A stretch of 64,000 nt of DNA from the NCBI GenBank assembly GCA_020160915.1, contig JAIUPK010000001.1, positions 403,645-467,644 on the forward strand, given 5' to 3'. The notes beneath the pieces were generated by a model, which saw nothing but the letters and a program-made list of their open reading frames with translations, had not been told where the DNA came from and made no database searches. The DNA comes from Actinomycetota bacterium. Lineage in GTDB: Bacteria > Actinomycetota > Actinomycetes > Actinomycetales > Microbacteriaceae. Shown here piece by piece: positions 42,426 through 48,889 of this stretch. A program made the translations under genes and the position numbers. Positions within the stretch are counted from its first letter, which is position 1. Each line of letters opens with the position of its first letter.

Positions 42426-43565
42426 TCACCCGAATCGGCCGTTCACGTAGTCGTAGGTGCGCGAGTCGGTCGGCGAGTCGAACATGACGTCGGTGTCGCC
42501 GAACTCCACGATCCCGCCCGGCTTTCCCTGGCCCGCGAGGAAGAAGGCGCACTGGGTGGAGACGCGCTGCGCCTGCTGCATGTTGTGGGTGACGATCACG
42601 ATCGTGACCTCACGCGCGAGCTCGAGCATCGTCTCCTCGATGACACGCGTCGAGGTGGGGTCGAGCGCGGAACAGGGCTCGTCCATGAGCAGCACACGCG
42701 GCGCCACCGCCAGCGAACGTGCGATGCAGAGGCGCTGCTGCTGGCCGCCGGAGAGCCCGCCGCCGGGAGCGCGCAGGCGATCCTTGACCTCCTTCCAGAG
42801 ACCCGCCTTGGTCAAGCAGCTCTCGACGAGGTAGTCGCGGTGATCGCGAGAGGCCGATACTCCGGTCAGCTTGAGTCCGGCGATGACGTTGTCATAGATC
42901 GACATCGCGGGGAATGGGTTCGGCTTCTGGAAGACCATTCCGATGCTCTTGCGGGCGTCGACGAGCCGGCGGTCCGCGCTGTAGATGTCCACTCCGTCGA
43001 GGAGGACCTCGCCCGCGAGACTCGCCGACGGGATGAGTTCGTGCATCCGATTGAGGATGCGCAGGAACGTCGATTTGCCGCATCCGGACGGACCGATGAG
43101 CGAGGTGATGACCCCCGACGGCATGGTGAGCGACACCCGGTCGAGCACCTGATGGTCGCCGAACCACGCGGTGATGTCCACGGCCTTCAATTCGGCAAGC
43201 GGTGCCAGCACGCGGGCCTCCGGATGCGCGAGGATCTCCTCGAGCTCGGCCTCAACCACGTCGGGCCGCTCCGATCCGACCGCGGCCATGGTCGACACGG
43301 GCAGCGCCAGAGTCGGTGCAGTCGAGCCGACGGGTGAGTCGGCGGGGCGACCGCCCAGCCGCCGCGGCAGACGGGTACGCATCCACCGCCACGCGGTGGC
43401 GAGCGCCGCGGTGAGTCGAACCCACAGGCCGCGGACCGCGCCCAGGGCTTGATCGATGACACTGGCCGGCTTCGACCGGGGTTGTGCTTCGGGCGCGTCG
43501 AGTGCCTCTGTCTCGGCTTCGGGGCTCACGACTTCGGCCACCGGGCTCTCGGTTTCATGCGACAT
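42426..43565 (-). CDS. pstB: PstB-type phosphate ABC transporter ATPase with N-terminal extension
   Basis: The last ~255 residues form a complete PstB ATPase: Walker [10 protein letters not shown] (158-166), Q-loop [17 protein letters not shown], signature LSGGQQQRL, Walker [13 protein letters not shown] and the switch His in VTHNM. The PstB hallmark RMHELIP is present. The first ~122 residues are extra compared with ordinary PstB (about 250-260 aa): acidic, Ala/Pro-rich sequence, then an amphipathic, Trp/Arg-rich helix ([34 protein letters not shown] in two overlapping helical stretches, about 36-70). This could bind the membrane or the cytoplasmic part of a partner. It is placed after the sortase-fold gene, not beside pstA as usual. 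Confidence 0.9.
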   Translation of the reverse strand: MSHETESPVAEVVSPEAETEALDAPEAQPRSKPASVIDQALGAVRGLWVRLTAALATAWRWMRTRLPRRLGGRPADSPVGSTAPTLALPVSTMAAVGSERPDVVEAELEEILAHPEARVLAPLAELKAVDITAWFGDHQVLDRVSLTMPSGVITSLIGPSGCGKSTFLRILNRMHELIPSASLAGEVLLDGVDIYSADRRLVDARKSIGMVFQKPNPFPAMSIYDNVIAGLKLTGVSASRDHRDYLVESCLTKAGLWKEVKDRLRAPGGGLSGGQQQRLCIARSLAVAPRVLLMDEPCSALDPTSTRVIEETMLELAREVTIVIVTHNMQQAQRVSTQCAFFLAGQGKPGGIVEFGDTDVMFDSPTDSRTYDYVNGRFG

Positions 43566-43580
43566 GGGCGATCCTTCGAG

Positions 43581-44561
43581 TCAGAGCAGGTTGGGCAGGA
43601 AGCGGTTCAGCTGGTCACCGACGATCAGGCCGGCGAGAAGGAGGATGGGGACGAACACCACCCACATCTTCTGGGCGCCGATACGGCGGTAGGTCCATAC
43701 CGCACCCGCCTCGGCGAGGAGGAAGAACTGCAGGGCGAACACGAGCGCCCACGCCGTGCGGGTGTCGGTGGCCAGGGACTTGTCCTGGGGCGGGAGGGTG
43801 TCGAACGTGGTACGCCGCGCGCCCGCGTCCTGAGACTCACCAACCAACTCGGCGTCGACCCGCGCGACACCGGTGGGCAGATAGGCGGGACCGCGTGCGG
43901 TCTCGAGGATGAGCCGGCTTTCCCCGGCCTTCGGCGCGGGCGGTGCTGGGTCTCCCGCGTACCGCACACCGATCACCTCGAACAGCTGCTTGCCCTGCCC
44001 GGTCACCACACTGAACCGCTCCCCTGGGGCGAGCTCCTGCAGACGGCTGAACGGTCCGCCGTACGCGCCAGCCCGACCCATGATCACGCTGACACCGGCC
44101 TGCCCCGGCAGCACGGTGTCTCTGCGATGGCCCGGTCCGAGCATCAGATCTCCCGACGAAGTTCCCTCCCCGACAACCTCGTGCAGACCGAGGGACGGGA
44201 TGTCGAGCAGAGCAACCGGCGCGCCATCGACCAGCAGGATGTCGTCGAAGGTGCCCTCGCTGACCGGCGCGGTTCCTGCCGCCAGTTGCTCGCGGAACAC
44301 GTTGCGCTGCTGCTGTTGGGAGACCGCGTGCTGGAGGTGACTGATCACCAGGAGGTTCACGAGGAAGCCGATGAGCAGTGCCGCGAGGATCGCCGAGGCC
44401 GATTGGATGAGCATCTGGGTACGGGTCAGGGGGGCGAGGGGAAGCATCGACCGCGGAAGCCGACGCGGCGGCTTCGGCGGCTTCGGCGGGAACTTCGGGC
44501 GAGTCGCCGGGGCAGGCGCGACCTCGCTGCGATCAGGTGGCGCCTCGAGGGTGGTGGTCAC
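43581..44561 (-). CDS. Sortase-fold membrane protein with substituted active site (pseudo-sortase)
   Basis: A 326-residue protein: Pro/Lys-rich cytoplasmic N-terminus, one helix (about 51-74), an extracytoplasmic sortase domain (about 110-242) and two further helices (269-291, 299-318). The domain follows class D/E sortases closely: GPGHRRDTVLPGQAG, then VIMGRAGAYGGPFSRLQELAPG where active enzymes read V-I-A-G-H-R-T-T-Y-G. It ends SRLILETARGP where they read L-T-T-C-x-P. Thus the catalytic His aligns with Arg163 and the Cys with Ala222, while the Arg region (ARVDAEL, Arg234) remains. His145 belongs to the GPGH motif, not the active site. The GTG start overlaps the upstream gene by 4 bp. Transpeptidation seems impossible; a binding or scaffold role is inferred. 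Confidence 0.8.
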   Translation of the reverse strand: MTTTLEAPPDRSEVAPAPATRPKFPPKPPKPPRRLPRSMLPLAPLTRTQMLIQSASAILAALLIGFLVNLLVISHLQHAVSQQQQRNVFREQLAAGTAPVSEGTFDDILLVDGAPVALLDIPSLGLHEVVGEGTSSGDLMLGPGHRRDTVLPGQAGVSVIMGRAGAYGGPFSRLQELAPGERFSVVTGQGKQLFEVIGVRYAGDPAPPAPKAGESRLILETARGPAYLPTGVARVDAELVGESQDAGARRTTFDTLPPQDKSLATDTRTAWALVFALQFFLLAEAGAVWTYRRIGAQKMWVVFVPILLLAGLIVGDQLNRFLPNLL

Positions 44562-45304
44562 GAGTACTCTCCGACCGCTGCGCGCGGTGCCCGCTGATCG
44601 GCGCGCACCCAGCGGGTGATCGAGTAGGCGGCCAGCCCCAGCAGGCCCACGACGAGAACGAACCACGGAACGAAGAACACGATCGAGTCGCGGCTGAGCG
44701 GCTCGAGTTGCTCTCCGTTCACCGCGGTCACGGGCGTGATGGTGAAGCGCGCCGTCGTGAACGTCCACTGCCCCGGACCGGTGAGCACGGCATCCACAAT
44801 GCGGGTTTCCTGCGGCATCAAACGGCGGAGCTCGATGTTGCCCACCGTGCTGAGTCTCTGGCCGAACGGTCCGTCGAGAGAGAACTGCACGCGCGATGTC
44901 ACCGGCGTCGACGACACGTTGCGCACCGAGAACTGCGCGTTTACGTGTCCGCCGAATGGATTCAGTGCGGGAACGTACTGGGTGCTCAGACCGCTCACAT
45001 AGAGCACACCGCCGATGCTGTAATCGGTAGGCGACGGGCCGGGTGCGGCGGTCGGGCTGGAGACCACGACCGTCGACCCTGACCCTGACCCGCTGGAACT
45101 CGACGACGGCGAGCCGCTGGATGACGGCCTCGGAGTAGGTGTGGGGGTCGGGCTGGCCGTGACGGTCACCGTTATCGTGAACCCACCACCGCCGGTGAGG
45201 TCGTCACCGTCATCAGCCTGCGCCGACACCCCCCATGCCAGCGCGCCGACCAGTGTCAGCAGTGCCACCGGGATGACGGCGAACCATCGTGATCTCGTCC
45301 TCAT
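44558..45304 (-). CDS. Truncated DUF916-like membrane-anchored protein
   Basis: A 248-residue protein: signal peptide (1-30, ending SAQA), a low-complexity Pro/Thr/Ser/Gly linker (about 48-85), an Ig-like domain (95-210) and a C-terminal helix (about 212-236) with a short cytoplasmic tail. The folded part matches the second half of the neighbouring DUF916 protein: YVPALNPFGGHVNAQFSVRNVSSTP against YNPQWNPFTGTTTITATFKNAGNVA, and SRDSIVFFVPWFVLVV against SRDTVVWAIPWWLVIV. It is therefore a paralogue that lacks the first DUF916 domain. ATG 45304 is 4 bp after the previous stop; a longer frame upstream is not coding. It is probably a partner of the WxL protein at the membrane. Confidence 0.78.
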   Translation of the reverse strand: MRTRSRWFAVIPVALLTLVGALAWGVSAQADDGDDLTGGGGFTITVTVTASPTPTPTPRPSSSGSPSSSSSGSGSGSTVVVSSPTAAPGPSPTDYSIGGVLYVSGLSTQYVPALNPFGGHVNAQFSVRNVSSTPVTSRVQFSLDGPFGQRLSTVGNIELRRLMPQETRIVDAVLTGPGQWTFTTARFTITPVTAVNGEQLEPLSRDSIVFFVPWFVLVVGLLGLAAYSITRWVRADQRAPRAAVGEYS

Positions 45305-45308
45305 GAAG

Positions 45309-46412
45309 TTACTGGGGCCGGTCCGTCTCACCGACAGCCCCCGCCGCCTCCAGAACAGGGGCCTCGCCGGCCTTGAGGCGCGCCTGCTCCTCGGTGTACG
45401 CAATCCACGCGACTGCCGCCCGCTCGTCGCGAACGCGACGGATCCGCAGGAAGACCCAGACCAGCAGTGCGATGGCGATAACAATCACGAGCCACCAGGG
45501 GATCGCCCAGACGACGGTGTCGCGGCTGGTCGGAGTGAGGACGCCGGGGTTGAGCGCCGCGTCATCCACCGTCGGCTGGGCCTTCACGTAGGCGTCGAGG
45601 TAGCCGAGCTGGCCGATGCCCTCCACCGTGAACGAGACGGTTCTGGTGCTTCCGGGAAGCAGCTCGGTGACCTCGTCAGTGCCGGGCGAGCCCACCGGGA
45701 TGCCGAAGAAGGTGTTGACGCCCACGATGGCATCCGCGCCGAGTGCAACGTTGCCCGCATTCTTGAAGGTCGCCGTGATGGTCGTGGTTCCCGTGAAGGG
45801 ATTCCACTGGGGGTTGTACGCACCGCTGATGCTGGTCACCGTGAGTAGAGGCTGCAGCTCCCCGGGCACACGCACGTAGAGCCGGGTTGCGAAACGCTTG
45901 TCAACCAGCACCTGCCCCGAACCGGATGCCACCGAGATGACGATCCCCGCCGGGTGATCGCCCGGCCCCGCATTGTCGGGCACGGTGACCGTGAACGATA
46001 CTGTGCGCGATTCGCCAGGGCCGAGCGGGATCTGAAGCTTGCGCACATTGCCCTCGAAAGTGATCCAGCTCCCCGCGTCCACCGGGGCATCCGCCGTGTC
46101 GAGGAGGGCGTACCCGCCGTCATCGGCGTTGTACGCGTCCGTGCCGAATACCGTGAGCACCTGGGCCGTGGTCCCGGTGTTCTTGATCATGTAGTAGTCG
46201 TCGATGACCTGGCCGGGTTCCATCTGGTAGCTGAACCGGGTACGCCCGTCTTCGATCACGCCGTCCGACGGCCCGCCGGAGATCGCGTCGATGTCATCGG
46301 CGGAGGCGGCCGTCCCTCCGAACGCGAGGCCGGTACCGGTCGTCAGGACTGCGACGATCAGCACGAGGATGAGGCGGGCAGCTGCGGCGGGGAGGGATCG
46401 GAGGAAGTGCAC
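45309..46412 (-). CDS. DUF916 (WxL-interacting) membrane protein
   Basis: A 367-residue exported protein: signal peptide (1-38), an N-terminal DUF916/WxLIP Ig-like domain (about 55-170), a second Ig-like domain (about 175-290) and a C-terminal membrane helix (303-325) with a charged cytoplasmic tail. The first domain reads FSYQMEPGQVIDDYYMIKN, GSWITFEGNV and VPDNAGPGDHPAGIVIS. This is the actinobacterial form of proteins that tether WxL surface proteins to peptidoglycan in low-G+C bacteria. It follows the WxL-like gene in the same direction, as in classical WxL loci. The GTG start encodes MHFLRS. A hairpin in the preceding gap could lower its expression relative to the WxL gene. Confidence 0.85.
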   Translation of the reverse strand: MHFLRSLPAAAARLILVLIVAVLTTGTGLAFGGTAASADDIDAISGGPSDGVIEDGRTRFSYQMEPGQVIDDYYMIKNTGTTAQVLTVFGTDAYNADDGGYALLDTADAPVDAGSWITFEGNVRKLQIPLGPGESRTVSFTVTVPDNAGPGDHPAGIVISVASGSGQVLVDKRFATRLYVRVPGELQPLLTVTSISGAYNPQWNPFTGTTTITATFKNAGNVALGADAIVGVNTFFGIPVGSPGTDEVTELLPGSTRTVSFTVEGIGQLGYLDAYVKAQPTVDDAALNPGVLTPTSRDTVVWAIPWWLVIVIAIALLVWVFLRIRRVRDERAAVAWIAYTEEQARLKAGEAPVLEAAGAVGETDRPQ

Positions 46413-46492
46413 AGTTCATCCATTCAGTAAGCAGTTACGGGCACCGGTCGAAAGACTGAACGAAGCATTAACGACGGGACGGGTAACGACGA

Positions 46493-46524
46493 ACGGGGGG
46501 CCGCGACTGTCCGCGACCCCCCGT
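46493..46524 (-). terminator. Hairpin between WxL-like and DUF916 genes
   Basis: Arms ACGGGGGG and CCCCCCGT enclose a further short CGCG pairing; no U tract follows. It lies 20 bp after the WxL gene stop and 80 bp before the DUF916 start. It probably acts as a partial terminator or mRNA stabiliser, giving more of the secreted proteins than of the membrane proteins. Confidence 0.65.
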
Positions 46525-46543
46525 CGTCATATGTATCGACCTG

Positions 46544-47608
46544 CTAGTTGGGAACGACCGTCAGCGTGAGCGTCGAGGTGTAGGTTCCCGCGGGAGCGTT
46601 GGCCGGAGCGATGAACTTCAGATCCGCGTTGAAGTTCGTCGTACCCACGGTCGGGTTGTTGACTGCCGACGCGAAGGTCGACGGGTAGACGGCGCTGCCG
46701 GCGAGCTGCTCGGTTCCGAGCGTCACGCCACCGGCCTGCGAGCCAGCCGAGACCAGCACGGGCTTGACGCCGAGCTGGGCCTTGTTGACCGCGACCGGTC
46801 CGGTGAAGTTGGCCACGTTCGTGGTCAGCGTCCAGCCGGTGTGAGTTGCGTAACGGTTGTCCTGCACCGAGAACTGGCCCAGCGTGCCGGTCGACACCGA
46901 GAGACCGGAGGTCCCGTTGGTGAGAACGGGGTTGCCGATCGCGACGTTCAGGTTGCTCGGAGCGACCAGGCTCAGGGCACCGTCGGCCGCAGCGATCGTC
47001 GTCGCGTTGAGGTTCGACGTGAACGTCTGCGTGGTCGGCGGCGGCGGGGTGACCGTTGCGGGGGTGTCGAAGGTCCAGGCACCCGTCACGGGCGTGACCG
47101 TGATGTAGGTGTAGGACGCCTCGATGACGACTCCCAGGGAGTTCAGGAACGCAACACCCACGCTGTACTGTCCACCCGCGGCCTTGACGGCGTTCGCTGA
47201 ACCAGGGTTCTGAGCGCCATTGTTGGTCACCTGAGCCGACAGGTTCGCGCTCGGGAGCAGAACCGTCGTGCCCGAGTTGAACGCGCTCACCGAGGAGGCG
47301 TTCCACTGGGTGCGGGTCGTCTCCGAGCCGCGAGGCGAGATGAACGTCCAGACCGCAACAGAACCCGCAGGACCCGTGAACTTCTGGTCGAAGGTGCTGT
47401 TGTCGGCCACCGGGCTGCCAGACACCGTCGCGTTGAACGCGTTGGTGCTGCCCGCGGCGACGGCGAGACCGGTGTCGTTCGAGACCACGTAGTAGGGCTC
47501 GATCGACCCGTTGGGCTGAGGATCGGCCAAAGCCGAGCTCACCGAGACACCCGCGATGGATGCCACGACCAGGCCGACGATGCCGGCGTAGATTGCCTTC
47601 TTCTTCAT
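46544..47608 (-). CDS. WxL-like secreted surface protein
   Basis: A 354-residue secreted protein without a membrane anchor. It has a signal peptide (1-28, ending SSALA), an N-terminal beta-rich domain (30-180), a short TPPPPTTQT linker and a C-terminal WxL-like domain (about 198-354). The domain includes THTGWTLTTNVANFTG (Trp259-x-Leu261) and GTYTSTLTLTVVPN at the end, where classical WxL domains have a second Trp. WxL domains bind peptidoglycan non-covalently and work with DUF916 proteins, which are encoded directly downstream here. The ATG at 47608 follows AAGGAAGAGAA. WxL systems are best known in Firmicutes; an actinobacterial form fused into a Pst locus is unusual. Confidence 0.78.
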   Translation of the reverse strand: MKKKAIYAGIVGLVVASIAGVSVSSALADPQPNGSIEPYYVVSNDTGLAVAAGSTNAFNATVSGSPVADNSTFDQKFTGPAGSVAVWTFISPRGSETTRTQWNASSVSAFNSGTTVLLPSANLSAQVTNNGAQNPGSANAVKAAGGQYSVGVAFLNSLGVVIEASYTYITVTPVTGAWTFDTPATVTPPPPTTQTFTSNLNATTIAAADGALSLVAPSNLNVAIGNPVLTNGTSGLSVSTGTLGQFSVQDNRYATHTGWTLTTNVANFTGPVAVNKAQLGVKPVLVSAGSQAGGVTLGTEQLAGSAVYPSTFASAVNNPTVGTTNFNADLKFIAPANAPAGTYTSTLTLTVVPN

Positions 47609-47637
47609 GTGGAGTTCTCTTCCTTGTCTCAGTCGAA

Positions 47638-48783
47638 TCAGCTGAAGTAGTTAGTGCGGAAGGTGGCCGTGGTCGACGGGGTGAGGAAGCCGAAACGCAA
47701 CTTCACTGCCTTCGAGGTGGCCGGGGAGGCCGACGCACCGAAGTACGTCAGGCTGCTCGTCTTGGTCGGGTCGACGAGGTCCGCGAGGTCCTGGTCGAAC
47801 GACGCGCCGGGCAGGATCTTGGCGGCGGGAGCGATGATGTAGACATCGCGACCCCACGTCGTGCTCGAGTAGAACGCCGAGTTCGGAACGAGGGGCGAGG
47901 TGCCCGTGAACGGTGCGGTTCCGCCAGCGCTACCGAGCGCCGCGACGCCGGTCGTGTTGATCGGAGTTGCGCCGTTGACCTGCGCGATCCAGCTGGCAGC
48001 CGAGAACGGGAAGATCTGCACGGTGCCAGCGGCGGGGGTGCCGAAGGCGCCACCGTCGTTCTCAACCGTTGTCGTGGTTGCGGCGTCCGGAACACCAGCC
48101 GGGTTCGAGGTCGAACCCGCGCCGATGGCTCCGAGGAAGAACTGCCGCGTGCCGGAGGATGCCTGCGGCAGCTTGGGAACGACGGTGACGGTGCCGATGG
48201 TGGTGGTGACGCCGTTGAAGATCTGCAGCAGCTGCGCAGCGCTCAGGCTGTCGAGACCGGGTGCGTCTGCGAGGGTCTTGCCCGCGCCGAAGCGGAACGC
48301 GTAGGAGACCGCGTCACGGCCGAACGGGATGAACACCAGCGGCCCGGAGGCGTTGATGTCACCGTTGCCGGTGGTCGTCGACGCACCGCTGGAACTGCGC
48401 GCCAGGTCGACCTGACCCACGACGTTGGCCGTGATGTTGTTCTTGGCCCAGTTGTTGCCGTCGAGCGCCCGGCTGAGCGCCTTCTTGCCGTCGCCCGAGC
48501 CCGAGGGACGACCGATGTACGGCCCGCCCGGCTTGAGCTGGATTGCCGCAGATCCGGTGGCATCGAACGAACCGACCGGGTTGCCGCCGGCCGTCACGCG
48601 AACGAAGGTTCCGGAGATGGACGTTCCATTGACGAGCGCGTTGACTGCGTCCTGGAGCGTGTCCGAGCCGACGATGGAGTACCCGGGGGAAACCGGGTCT
48701 GCATTGGCGGGCACCGACAGGGAGATGCCGGCGATAGCAACGCCGATTGCCGCGCTGAGGGCGACAGCCTTCCTTATTTTCAC
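47638..48783 (-). CDS. Secreted PstS-like substrate-binding protein
   Basis: A 381-residue secreted protein with a signal peptide (1-25, ending VPANA). The mature part starts YSIVGSDTLQDAVNALVNG and continues with GRPSGSGDGKKALSRALDG and SASPLVFIPFGRDAVSYAF-like sequence, recalling the phosphate-binding-protein fold. There is no lipobox and no membrane helix, so it would be free or bound to other surface proteins. The start is GTG 48783 (VKIRKAVALSAAIG); an upstream extension is not signal-peptide-like. It sits between the giant binding protein and the WxL gene. The ligand is unknown; phosphate is the default guess from the fold and neighbours. Confidence 0.75.
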   Translation of the reverse strand: MKIRKAVALSAAIGVAIAGISLSVPANADPVSPGYSIVGSDTLQDAVNALVNGTSISGTFVRVTAGGNPVGSFDATGSAAIQLKPGGPYIGRPSGSGDGKKALSRALDGNNWAKNNITANVVGQVDLARSSSGASTTTGNGDINASGPLVFIPFGRDAVSYAFRFGAGKTLADAPGLDSLSAAQLLQIFNGVTTTIGTVTVVPKLPQASSGTRQFFLGAIGAGSTSNPAGVPDAATTTTVENDGGAFGTPAAGTVQIFPFSAASWIAQVNGATPINTTGVAALGSAGGTAPFTGTSPLVPNSAFYSSTTWGRDVYIIAPAAKILPGASFDQDLADLVDPTKTSSLTYFGASASPATSKAVKLRFGFLTPSTTATFRTNYFS

Positions 48784-48889
48784 AGTGATCCATTTCTTGT
48801 ATTCGGGGCGACAACCGGAAGGAGGCAGGGGCATCCTCCCGACTCGGAGCAGGGCGAGCATCCGCACGGTTCCAAGATCATGGGGGGCA

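Noticed and set aside
44127-44129. His145 of the sortase-fold protein as the catalytic histidine
   Set aside because: It belongs to the GPGH...LPG motif that precedes the active-site GH in class D/E sortases; the true position is occupied by Arg163.
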